This document shows, piece by piece, positions 1 to 7,888 of a stretch of DNA of 64,000 bases. A model generated the notes under the pieces. It was not told the origin of the DNA. It was given only the letters and a program-made list of their open reading frames with translations, and ran no database searches. The DNA lies in NCBI GenBank assembly GCA_033764335.1, contig JANRJC010000068.1, positions 1 to 64,000 on the forward strand, given 5' to 3'. The stretch's first letter is position 1. Each line of letters opens with the position of its first letter. The DNA is from JAGQVA01 sp033764335. Lineage in GTDB: Bacteria > Bacteroidota > Bacteroidia > J057. A program made the position numbers and the translations under genes.

Positions 1-1
1 C

Positions 2-1111
2 CTGCCGACCATCACGGCGGCCCCGACCACAACGACCCTCTACACCGTGCAGGTGTCGGTGGCTTCGGCCGATTGCCCGACCTATGACCAGGTGCTCGTC
101 ACGGTGAGTCCGAAAGTCGAAGCGGCGGCAAGTGCCGACACGAGCCGGATTTGCGCAGGCGAAGCGACCCTGCTGACGGCCACCGGCGGCTTGGGCCAGG
201 CAAGTTTCACCTGGTCGCCGGCGGTGGGCTTGAGCGACGCGACGAGTGCCACCCCGATGGCAAGCCCCGATACCACCACGACCTACACCGTCGTCGTGGC
301 CGAGGGCGCCTGTGCCGATACCGCGACCCTCACCCTGACGGTCAACCCGACGGCGAAAGCCGGGTATTTTAGCTCCGTTTCCGAAGGCTGTGCCCCGCTG
401 GCGGTGTCCTTCCTCGAAAACGCCGAGGGGGCGATTCGCTACGAATGGGACTTTGGCGACGGCAGCGGGGTGAACAACGAGGCCAACCCCACCCATGTCT
501 TTGAACAGCCCGGACAGTATGCCGTCACCCTGACGGCCTTCGGCGTCGGCGGCTGTGGCACGGAAATCACCCGGACGACGGTGGTCGTCTCCGACCCGAT
601 GACGGCGGCCTTTACGACCGTCCCGGCGCCGAGCGAACCGCTCTTCCTGCCCGGGGCGACGGTGGCCTTCACCGACGGCTCCGCCAACGCCGTTTCCTGG
701 TTTTGGGACTTTGGCGACGGCAGCGTCTCGACCCAGCCCGATCCGAGTCATACCTATACCCAGCCCGGCGCCTATACCGTCCGGCTGACCGTCACCGATG
801 AAAACGGCTGTGTGGCCACCACCGAAGTCGGCCCCTGGGAAGTGGGCGTGCCCGACGTCTTGATTCCGAATGTCTTTAGTCCGAACGGCGACGGCATCAA
901 CGACGCCTTCCGCGTCCAGTACCGCGGCAACGAAGCCTTCTCCCTCCAGGTCTTTGACCGCTGGGGAAGAGGGTTCTTCACCGCCGATGCCCCCGACAAG
1001 GGTTGGGACGGCAAGGATGAAAACGGCAACCCCGCCCCCGAAGGCGTCTATTTCTTCGCCATCGCCCTCGGCGACAAACACTACTCCGGTAACCTTACCC
1101 TCGTGCGGTAG
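2..1111 (+). CDS. Secreted PKD-domain protein with type IX secretion C-terminal domain (3' part only)
   Basis: The 5' part of this gene lies outside the window; 369 residues are visible. They show an Ig/adhesin-like stretch rich in Thr and Ala, then two PKD domains, each with the hallmark WDFGDGS, then a C-terminal domain beginning at VFSPNGDGINDAF and ending GNLTLVR. That last domain is the gliding-motility/CHU-type (type B) sorting domain, which directs export through the type IX system and attachment or release at the cell surface. The protein is therefore probably a large extracellular adhesin or matrix protein. By eye its GC content (about 60-65%) is clearly above the rest of the window, which is common in repetitive surface proteins. 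A rho-independent terminator follows within 30 bp. Confidence 0.9.
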   Translation: MPTITAAPTTTTLYTVQVSVASADCPTYDQVLVTVSPKVEAAASADTSRICAGEATLLTATGGLGQASFTWSPAVGLSDATSATPMASPDTTTTYTVVVAEGACADTATLTLTVNPTAKAGYFSSVSEGCAPLAVSFLENAEGAIRYEWDFGDGSGVNNEANPTHVFEQPGQYAVTLTAFGVGGCGTEITRTTVVVSDPMTAAFTTVPAPSEPLFLPGATVAFTDGSANAVSWFWDFGDGSVSTQPDPSHTYTQPGAYTVRLTVTDENGCVATTEVGPWEVGVPDVLIPNVFSPNGDGINDAFRVQYRGNEAFSLQVFDRWGRGFFTADAPDKGWDGKDENGNPAPEGVYFFAIALGDKHYSGNLTLVR

Positions 1112-1137
1112 AAAAGAGAGCGCGTTTGTCAACAAAT

Positions 1138-1180
1138 AAAACCGGGCTTCCCTTTTGCGGGGAAGCCCGGTTTGTTTTAA
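1138..1180 (+). terminator. Rho-independent terminator of the PKD protein gene
   Basis: A perfect 15-bp stem (AAACCGGGCTTCCC-type arm at about 1138-1152, complementary arm 1160-1174) with a seven-base loop is followed by a T-rich tail. It sits directly after the stop codon at 1111. Confidence 0.9.
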
Positions 1181-1190
1181 GAAAACAAAA

Positions 1191-1212
1191 AAGGCTCCCT
1201 AACAGGAGCCTT
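1191..1212 (-). terminator. Rho-independent terminator of the SRAP-like gene
   Basis: An 8-bp inverted repeat (AAGGCTCC / GGAGCCTT) encloses a six-base loop. Read on the minus strand it is followed by TTTTGTTTTC, so it terminates the minus-strand gene that ends at 1247. Confidence 0.8.
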
Positions 1213-1246
1213 ATAAAGAACCACACAAATCAGCCCCTCATTCCGA

Positions 1247-1891
1247 TTACGCAGCCACATGTTCTAATCGTTCGAATTCTTGAATATCCCTCAGTTCCTG
1301 AACTTTTCTGATTGCAAACGGGAAGTTTGCGGGTGAGTGAAGAATTCTGGAAATGATTCCGGGAGAGGTCTGAGGGTCCATCCATATACTTTCAAGGTTG
1401 CGTGGAACGATCATCGGCATTTGCAGACCAAATCTGCCCAATTGGCTGCTGGACGGAGTTGTAATGATTGCAAAAGTATTGAGAAGGCTTCCGTCTTTAT
1501 TTTGCCAGGTGTCATAGATAGCAGCAAAGCAAAAGGTCTTGTCAAGCGGAAGCGAAAGTTTAAATGTTTGATTACCGGTTTCGACATAATAACCATCGGC
1601 GGGAACGAGGCAGCGCATACTGCGCACGGGTGTCTGATAAGCTACATTGGTGAATACATGGTCGGCGGCAGCGAATATCCTGTTTTTGCCTTCGGCAGTG
1701 GTTTCTGCCCAGCGAGGGACAAATCCCCAGCGGAAAAATTTCAGACGTATTTGCTCATACTCATTGACCAGAACAGGAGCAAACTGTTGAGGATAAAATT
1801 TTCCCCCTTCCAGAAGTTGGAGACTAGGAAGATGGTTTCCCGGTTGATTGATCGGGCTGTAATGGGAATTGAATGTGTAGTTCGCTAACAT
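1247..1891 (-). CDS. SRAP (YedK/HMCES)-family protein with degenerate active site
   Basis: The 214-residue protein has the SRAP fold signature in order: an RWGFVPRW segment near residue 54, a KNRIFA segment matching the NAR motif, RCLVPADGYY near residue 95, FAAIYDTW, TFAIITTP and QMPMIVP. Family members with an intact site crosslink to abasic sites in single-stranded DNA through Cys2, helped by an Asn, a Glu and a His. Here residue 2 is Leu, the Glu after ADGxY is Val and the His before the RMP-like motif is Gly; only the Asn seems kept. It may bind DNA without crosslinking. The start is the ATG at 1891, backed by a good promoter 29 bp upstream and no in-frame MCG start nearby. Confidence 0.8.
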   Translation of the reverse strand: MLANYTFNSHYSPINQPGNHLPSLQLLEGGKFYPQQFAPVLVNEYEQIRLKFFRWGFVPRWAETTAEGKNRIFAAADHVFTNVAYQTPVRSMRCLVPADGYYVETGNQTFKLSLPLDKTFCFAAIYDTWQNKDGSLLNTFAIITTPSSSQLGRFGLQMPMIVPRNLESIWMDPQTSPGIISRILHSPANFPFAIRKVQELRDIQEFERLEHVAA

Positions 1892-1919
1892 GATTAGTAT
1901 CCCGTTTGAGTGATGACAA

Positions 1920-1949
1920 CAAATATACTAACAAAAATAGCAAAAGCAA
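1920..1949 (-). promoter_or_regulatory. Bacteroidota-type promoter of the SRAP-like gene
   Basis: On the minus strand, TTG (1949-1947) is followed after exactly 19 bases by TATATTTG (1927-1920), matching the Bacteroidota -33/-7 consensus TTG-N19-TAnnTTTG. The start codon lies 28 bp downstream. Confidence 0.75.
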
Positions 1950-2026
1950 GAAAAAAAATAAATTCCCAAAAAAATTAGCTTGGGCAAATTTATGGAGATT
2001 TAAAAATGGCTTAACATTACTCTTTA

Positions 2027-2034
2027 TACCTTTG
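2027..2034 (+). promoter_or_regulatory. -7 element of the TonB-dependent receptor gene
   Basis: TACCTTTG fits the Bacteroidota -7 consensus TAnnTTTG and lies 37 bp before the ATG at 2072. No clear TTG at the usual -33 distance was found. Confidence 0.5.
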
Positions 2035-2071
2035 CGCCGAAGTTGAATTTGTCAAACCAAACTATCCATTC

Positions 2072-5000
2072 ATGACACAAAAACTTTTACAAACTATTTT
2101 AGGGCTGGTTACCTTTTTGGTAATAGGCTCAGCTGTTTATGGGCAGGGAGTTACAACTGCTGCGATGAACGGTCGTGTTACAGACGCCGGAGGTAAGGGT
2201 CTTGAAGGCGCTACCATAGTGGCAACGCATGGTCCCTCCGGATCTGTATATGGTGCAATCGCACGCGAAGAAGGATATTTCAACCTTCCCGGTCTTCGTG
2301 TAGGTGGTCCTTATCGGGTTCGTATATCATTTCTGGGGTACGGAACACAGGAGCAAAATGAGATCTATTTGGGACTGGGTCAGAGTTTCCAATTGACTTT
2401 CAGCCTCCAGGAAGAATCCGTTTCTACCGAAGAGGTGGAAATCACGGCCAGTCGTTCAGAAGTAAAAAACGGAGCTGCTACCAACATTAGCAACCAGGCG
2501 ATTGGTACTTTGCCTACATTAAGCCGTCGTGTGAGTGACTTTACGCGTCTGACACCCCAGGCAAATGGTTCCTCATTTGGTGGTCAGGACAATCGTCTTA
2601 ACAATATCACCCTTGACGGATCTGTATTTAACAGTAGTTTTGGTCTGGGCTCTGCACCCGGCGACCGTACTGGTGTATCTCCGATTTCACTGGATGCGAT
2701 TGATCAGGTACAAGTGAGCCTTGCGCCTTACGATGTACGGCAGGCAGGTTTCGTTGGTGCCGGTATCAATGCCGTTACACGCTCAGGCACCAATGAAGTT
2801 TCTGCTTCGGTTTATCACATGCTTCGCAATCAGAATTTTCTGGGAGACAGTGCCCGTGGTCAGTTTGTACCCCGCGGGAATTTCAACTATTTCCAGAGCG
2901 GTTTGCGTGTAGGTGGCCCGATTATTAAAAACAAACTGTTTTTCTTCATCAGCGGCGAAATTGAAAGAAATTCCAGCCCCGCAACCACATTTACCCCCAA
3001 TGACGGTACACAGCAGGTAGGCGGATCCGTTTCCCGAGTATTGAAGTCGGATTTGGACGATCTTTCCAGTTTCCTTCTGGACAATTTTGGCTACGAAACC
3101 GGTGCTTACGAAGGCTATAATCTTGATACTAAAGCGGATAAGTTCCTCGCCAAGTTTGACCTTAATCTTAATGAAAAAAACAAACTGAGTGTACGCTACA
3201 ACTACCTGAAATCCAGCCAGGATGTCCTGCTTTCAAATAGCTCCTCTTTGGGTTTTGGAAACCGTCAGCCGAACCTCGAGCGTTTCAGTTATCAAAATAG
3301 CAACTACAGCATCAACGAAAATATCCAGTCTGTAGTAGCGGAATTAAACTCCAACCTGGGCGACCGTCTGTCCAATAACCTGATTATCGGTTATACCTAT
3401 CAGGATGAAGACAGAGGTGATTTTGAGGGAGACCCGACAGACACGAAACCCACGTTCCCTCTGGTGGAAATTCAGGACAATGGATCAACCTATATTTCCG
3501 TAGGTTATGAGCCGTTTACTCCCTCCAACCAGTTGAGCTACAGTACTTTTCAGATTTCCGACAACCTTACTTATTACGCCAACGCACACAAAATCACTGC
3601 CGGATTTAACTTGGAGCGTTTCTCCTTCAAAAACGTATTTTTCCCCGGTTCGCAGAGTGTGTATGTGTATCAGTCTTTGTCTGATTTTTATGCCGATGCC
3701 GATGGTGATGCAAGTACGGTTATGGATACTTCTCTCCGCCGTTTCCAGCTTCGTTACTCTGCTCTGGAAGGTGGTGCCGAGCCTGTTCAGCCTTCTAAAG
3801 TAACTTATACTGGTTTGTATATTCAGGACGAATGGCAGGTAAGCAGTCAGTTTAATCTGACTTATGGGGTTCGTGTTGATATTCCTTTCTTCCAAAATAC
3901 CGGTTATGAGAATACCGCGGTAAATGACCTTTCATTTTTGGATCCCGAAGGTGAAACGGTTAAATTTTCTACTTCCAAACTTCCCGATCCCAACCCGCTG
4001 ATTTCTCCCCGTGTAGGTTTCAGCTATAATGTACAGGAAGATGGAAGTACCCGTGTGCGCGGTGGTTCTGGTATCTTCACTGGTCGGCCGGCTTTCGTTT
4101 GGATTTCCAACCAAATTGGTAACAATGGGGTGCTGACGGGCTTTATTCAAAGTGATAATACAACCAATTACCCTTTTAGTGCAGATCCTACCACCTATAT
4201 TCCGGCGAATCCTTCGCTACCTTCTTCTTACGAGCTGGCACTTACCGATCCGAAATTCCGCTTCCCGCAGGTATGGCGTTCCAACCTTGCAGTTGAACAA
4301 AAACTTCCGCTGGGCCTCGTAGGTACAGTAGAATTCCTTTACAACCGCGATGTAAATGCGGTTAGCTACTACAATGCCAATCTACCCGAGGCTCAAAGTG
4401 CTTTTGTAGGACCCGATACTCGTCCACGTTACACTGACAACCGTGCAAATGACCAGATTTCCAGCGCAGTTGTACTTTCTAACACGGGACAGGGTTCGGC
4501 ATATTCGCTGACCTTTCAAGTGGAGCGTCCGTTTAAAGATGGTTTTTACGGAAAACTTGCTTATAACTTCGGTGAAGCTAAAAACATCATTAATGCGGGT
4601 TCGATTGCTTCCGGTACATGGTTCAACAATCCCATTGGTGGTGATCCCAATAATCCGTTATTGGCTTTTGCCAATGACGATCAGCGTCATCGTGTAATAG
4701 GTGCTTTGTCGTACCGTATTGAGTACGGAAATATCGGAGCTACCCAGTTTGGTATCGTGTATGAAGGCCGCACACAAGGTCGTACCAACTTTGTTTACAG
4801 CGGTGATATGAACGGTGATGGCGGTACTGCCAATGACCTGATTTACATTCCAAACAGTGCTTCTGAATTGAACTGGCAGGAATATACTTCCAGCGGTACT
4901 ACCTTTACTATAGCTATGCAAGAAGCTGCTTTTGATGCCTATATGGAGCAAGATCCTTATCTGAGTGCTCATAAAGGCCAGATCATGGAGCGCAACGGTC

Positions 5001-5317
5001 TGTTGCTTCCCTGGTTGAACAGAATGGATCTGAGTTTTGTTCAGGAGTTTTTTGTTAATGCGGGTGGAAAACGCAATACGCTTCAGTTCCGTGCTGACGT
5101 GATCAACTTCACCAACCTGCTCAACAGCGATTGGGGTGTAAGCCAGTCAGTTATAAATGCCCGTCCGGTAATTCCACGGGGGGTAAATGCTGAAAATGAG
5201 CCGATTTTCCGTTTTGCTAACCTTGGTTCAAACCTGTTAAGCTCTACCTACCGTTACAACAACTCCCTTACCGATATATGGCAGTTGCAAGTAGGTATCC
5301 GATACATTTTTAACTAG
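2072..5317 (+). CDS. Oar-like TonB-dependent outer-membrane receptor
   Basis: The 1,081-residue protein starts with a Sec signal peptide (cleavage about residue 24, after VYG). It continues with a carboxypeptidase-regulatory-like beta-sandwich (about 30-115, with GRVTDAGGKGLEGATI), a plug-like segment (about 125-230, with NNITLDG) and a long beta-barrel rich in aromatic beta-strands. It ends GIRYIFN, with a C-terminal aromatic pair typical of outer-membrane barrels. This layout matches the Oar-like branch of TonB-dependent receptors, whose substrates are mostly unknown. No SusD partner is adjacent, which argues against a classical glycan-uptake SusC. The gene is monocistronic: it has its own -7 element and ends at a strong bidirectional terminator. 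Confidence 0.9.
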   Translation: MTQKLLQTILGLVTFLVIGSAVYGQGVTTAAMNGRVTDAGGKGLEGATIVATHGPSGSVYGAIAREEGYFNLPGLRVGGPYRVRISFLGYGTQEQNEIYLGLGQSFQLTFSLQEESVSTEEVEITASRSEVKNGAATNISNQAIGTLPTLSRRVSDFTRLTPQANGSSFGGQDNRLNNITLDGSVFNSSFGLGSAPGDRTGVSPISLDAIDQVQVSLAPYDVRQAGFVGAGINAVTRSGTNEVSASVYHMLRNQNFLGDSARGQFVPRGNFNYFQSGLRVGGPIIKNKLFFFISGEIERNSSPATTFTPNDGTQQVGGSVSRVLKSDLDDLSSFLLDNFGYETGAYEGYNLDTKADKFLAKFDLNLNEKNKLSVRYNYLKSSQDVLLSNSSSLGFGNRQPNLERFSYQNSNYSINENIQSVVAELNSNLGDRLSNNLIIGYTYQDEDRGDFEGDPTDTKPTFPLVEIQDNGSTYISVGYEPFTPSNQLSYSTFQISDNLTYYANAHKITAGFNLERFSFKNVFFPGSQSVYVYQSLSDFYADADGDASTVMDTSLRRFQLRYSALEGGAEPVQPSKVTYTGLYIQDEWQVSSQFNLTYGVRVDIPFFQNTGYENTAVNDLSFLDPEGETVKFSTSKLPDPNPLISPRVGFSYNVQEDGSTRVRGGSGIFTGRPAFVWISNQIGNNGVLTGFIQSDNTTNYPFSADPTTYIPANPSLPSSYELALTDPKFRFPQVWRSNLAVEQKLPLGLVGTVEFLYNRDVNAVSYYNANLPEAQSAFVGPDTRPRYTDNRANDQISSAVVLSNTGQGSAYSLTFQVERPFKDGFYGKLAYNFGEAKNIINAGSIASGTWFNNPIGGDPNNPLLAFANDDQRHRVIGALSYRIEYGNIGATQFGIVYEGRTQGRTNFVYSGDMNGDGGTANDLIYIPNSASELNWQEYTSSGTTFTIAMQEAAFDAYMEQDPYLSAHKGQIMERNGLLLPWLNRMDLSFVQEFFVNAGGKRNTLQFRADVINFTNLLNSDWGVSQSVINARPVIPRGVNAENEPIFRFANLGSNLLSSTYRYNNSLTDIWQLQVGIRYIFN

Positions 5318-5334
5318 TTTATCTTTCAATTATA

Positions 5335-5370
5335 AAAAAGAGGCTATCCCGGGAGGGATGGCCTCTTTTT
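5335..5370. terminator. Bidirectional terminator between convergent genes
   Basis: A 16-bp stem (AAAAAGAGGCTATCCC with its complement, one G-T pair) closes on a four-base loop GGGA and carries A- and T-tracts on both sides. It serves the receptor gene on the plus strand. It also includes the stop codon of the minus-strand reductase gene at 5344-5346. Confidence 0.9.
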
Positions 5371-6336
5371 GTTATTAGCAATTTCGTCCATCACGACCGC
5401 TGCATGTTCAATAGAGTTTTCGATAAACCATTTATTCGTATTCATTCCGCCGCATACCGTACCTGCCAGATAGACATTAGGGAGATTACTTTCAAATGTT
5501 TTTTCGTTGCGTTCTGGCTGTTTTAGGGCATCATCCGAGATACAGACACCGATTTTGTTGAGCCAGGAGTAGTCAGGTTTGTAACCGGTCATCGCCAGAA
5601 CAAAATCATTTTGGATGGTAACCAATCCTTCCGGAGTAAGAATATCCACGGTTTCTTCCCGAATTTCTGCAAGATTACTATTGAAAAAAGTCCGGATTGA
5701 GCCTTCCTTTATCCGATTTTCAATATCGGGTTTGACCCAGTATTTTACACGAGGACTGATTTCTGGACGACGGATGATCAGGGTTACCTCCGCACTTTTC
5801 CGCCAGGTTTCCAAAGCAACATCTATTGCTGAATTAGCCGCACCTACTACCGCTACTTTATGTCCGATATAAGGATGGGGGTCATCAAAATAATGTTTCA
5901 CTTTCGGTAAATTTTCCCCCGGTATGTCCATCAGATTAGGGTGGTCATAAAAACCGGTGGCTACGACAACTGTCCGAGCGTAATAGTTGCGTTTACTGCT
6001 TCTGATCTGATAGATTTCCCGATAAGGGGTGATTTCTTCCACTTTCTCATAAGTATTGATCCGCAATTTCCAGTTCAACATCACCCGGCGATAATATTCG
6101 AGGGCCTCTTTTCGGGTGGGCTTGTCGCGATGAGAAACAAAAGGAACCCCTCCGATTTCAATTTTTTCGGAGGTGGAGAAGAATGTCATATTTACCGGAT
6201 AAAAGTAAATAGAATTGACTAGGCAACCTTTTTCTACAATCAGATAAGTGAGATTTCTGCGCGTAGCTTCGATTCCACATGCCATGCCTATGGGGCCTGC
6301 CCCTACAATTAATACATCAAGGATAGTATCGCTCAT
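5344..6336 (-). CDS. ypdA: YpdA-family FAD/NAD(P)-dependent reductase (putative bacillithiol disulfide reductase)
   Basis: The 330-residue flavoprotein has an N-terminal FAD motif (GAGPIG, residues 12-17), a second Rossmann motif (VVGAANSA, about 160) and a C-terminal GTVCGGMNTNKWFIENS-like segment with the late glycine motif that closes the FAD site. It lacks the CxxC redox pair of thioredoxin reductases, as expected for the YpdA branch. That branch is proposed to reduce bacillithiol disulfide, or oxidised low-molecular-weight thiols generally, using NADPH. I chose the ATG at 6336; an upstream TTG at 6357 would add seven residues without similarity to the family. Its last codons overlap the terminator hairpin. 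Confidence 0.85.
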   Translation of the reverse strand: MSDTILDVLIVGAGPIGMACGIEATRRNLTYLIVEKGCLVNSIYFYPVNMTFFSTSEKIEIGGVPFVSHRDKPTRKEALEYYRRVMLNWKLRINTYEKVEEITPYREIYQIRSSKRNYYARTVVVATGFYDHPNLMDIPGENLPKVKHYFDDPHPYIGHKVAVVGAANSAIDVALETWRKSAEVTLIIRRPEISPRVKYWVKPDIENRIKEGSIRTFFNSNLAEIREETVDILTPEGLVTIQNDFVLAMTGYKPDYSWLNKIGVCISDDALKQPERNEKTFESNLPNVYLAGTVCGGMNTNKWFIENSIEHAAVVMDEIANNKKRPSLPG

Positions 6337-6500
6337 AATTTGGTCAGGTTTTTGCAAAGTTTGTCATTTTTGACGGGCAGGCAAAACTTTCAGAAATAAT
6401 TGAAACTTATTTCGATAACTTGCAAACAATCTGTTTAGACAGAAAGTTTATCAAAATAAAATGATTATTCAGGCTAAAAGGGGCTGAAAATCGCAACCTA

Positions 6501-6519
6501 ATTTAGAATCATTCTAAAT
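6501..6519. promoter_or_regulatory. Fur/PerR-like 19-bp palindromic operator before the act operon
   Basis: ATTTAGAAT-C-ATTCTAAAT is a perfect 9-1-9 palindrome whose core (TTAGAAT-N-ATTCTAA) has the 7-1-7 geometry of Fur-superfamily boxes. It lies about 120 bp upstream of the probable actA start. A second, imperfect copy (ATCATTCTAA half-site) occurs at about 6618-6627. Assignment to a specific regulator is inference. Confidence 0.6.
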
Positions 6520-6641
6520 GTAAGAACAAGATGAGAATCTTTGATCCAAGTGCTTTGAACAATATCAGGACTATATTAACTTGCCGCCCGAAAAATGTAC
6601 AGTCCGCTTTAAACGAAATCATTCTAAAAAAGTTGGGCGAC
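6520..6641 (+). promoter_or_regulatory. Probable 5' leader of the act-cox operon
   Basis: This stretch is open in the actA frame from an ATG at 6531. The translated segment resembles no signal peptide or cytochrome, and it carries the second operator-like half-site at about 6618-6627. AATCTTTG at 6536-6543 is one mismatch from the TAnnTTTG -7 consensus. I therefore read it as promoter and leader rather than coding sequence. Confidence 0.45.
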
Positions 6642-7856
6642 ATGGAAACTATCTCATATCGTATGGCACGTTCCTATACCCGCTATATTCTGTACTCCTC
6701 TGTTCTGCTTTCCTTTTTCCTGCTTGGAGCCGGTCAGCTTCGTGCAGATGTGGATGTTGCAGCCGGAGAAACTCTTTTTAAACAAAACTGCTCTGCCTGC
6801 CACCGGGTGAATGCGAAGCTTATCGGCCCCCAACTTTCCGGAGTAGCGACCAAATACGCCTCCGACAAAGAATGGCTGTATAAATGGGTACAAAACTCCC
6901 CGGCACTTATTCAATCAGGGGATGCCAAAGCAGTTGCTCTGTGGGAGCAATACGGCAAAGCTGCCATGAATCCCTTTCCGCAACTCACTCCCGCCGAGAT
7001 AGACAATATCCTCGCTTATGCGGATAATGCAGTAGCACCTCCGCTCCCACTCAGAGATCCCCGTACTCCGGAAGCACCGGTTCTCCCCACTGGGATCTAC
7101 TATGCCGTACTAGCACTCATCGGACTGCTCGTAGTGATTGCGCTATTGCTCGTGGTGATTACAGCCACTCTCGTTACTGCCGTTCAATCGAAAGAACAGC
7201 AGGAGCCTTTCACTTTATCAGGTGTATGGAACCGGACAAAACTGATTCTTCAAAACAAATTTGTGATCGCCGTCATCACTACTTTTGTGTTGGTAGGTGG
7301 AACGACCAAAGCCATCATCGAAGCTCGTACCATTGGTCTGCATCAGGGATATATGCCCGAACAGCCGATCAAATTCAGCCATAAACTTCACGCAGGTACT
7401 AACCAGATCGCCTGCGAATATTGCCACTCCGGTGTAACCAAAAGTAAAAATGCCTGGATTCCTTCAGTAAATGTCTGTATGAACTGTCATACCTACATCA
7501 ACCAGGGCCCCAGCTACGGAACCGAAGAAATTGCCAAAATATATGAAGCAGCAGGTTTTGATCCCGAAAACCAGACTTACTCCAAAGAGCCGAAAGCAGT
7601 AGAGTGGGTGAGGATTCACAATTTACCGGATCACGCTTACTTCAATCACGCACAGCATGTGGTAGTGGGCGGAGTAGCCTGCCAAACTTGCCATGGCCCG
7701 ATTGAAGAGATGGAGGTAGTTTATCAATATACCAATCTTGGTATGGGCTGGTGTGTCAACTGCCACCGCGAAACCAAAGTCAAAGTTCTAGGCGAAGAAA
7801 CCGATTTTACGGTTGAAGATATGGGCGGACTTGACTGCGCAAGATGTCATTATTAA
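6642..7856 (+). CDS. actA: Alternative complex III subunit ActA, multihaem cytochrome c
   Basis: The protein carries six CXXCH haem-c motifs: one in an N-terminal class I-like cytochrome domain (CSACH near residue 50) and five in the C-terminal half (CEYCH, CMNCH, CQTCH, CVNCH, CARCH). Two hydrophobic membrane segments at about 151-179 and 207-225 separate the halves. ActA is the electron-exit cytochrome of alternative complex III, which oxidises menaquinol in place of the bc1 complex. The start is uncertain: the ATG at 6642 or 6660 gives a sensible export signal (MARSYTRYILYSSVLLSF), whereas the ATG at 6531 adds 37 residues that look like leader sequence. It heads an operon of about 17 kb. 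Confidence 0.9.
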   Translation: METISYRMARSYTRYILYSSVLLSFFLLGAGQLRADVDVAAGETLFKQNCSACHRVNAKLIGPQLSGVATKYASDKEWLYKWVQNSPALIQSGDAKAVALWEQYGKAAMNPFPQLTPAEIDNILAYADNAVAPPLPLRDPRTPEAPVLPTGIYYAVLALIGLLVVIALLLVVITATLVTAVQSKEQQEPFTLSGVWNRTKLILQNKFVIAVITTFVLVGGTTKAIIEARTIGLHQGYMPEQPIKFSHKLHAGTNQIACEYCHSGVTKSKNAWIPSVNVCMNCHTYINQGPSYGTEEIAKIYEAAGFDPENQTYSKEPKAVEWVRIHNLPDHAYFNHAQHVVVGGVACQTCHGPIEEMEVVYQYTNLGMGWCVNCHRETKVKVLGEETDFTVEDMGGLDCARCHY

Positions 7857-7888
7857 AATAAAAAAGATCATCATATAACTTTACATAG

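Noticed and set aside
6531..6641. N-terminal extension of actA from the ATG at 6531
   Set aside because: The added residues precede a normal signal peptide, lack family similarity and cover an operator-like half-site.
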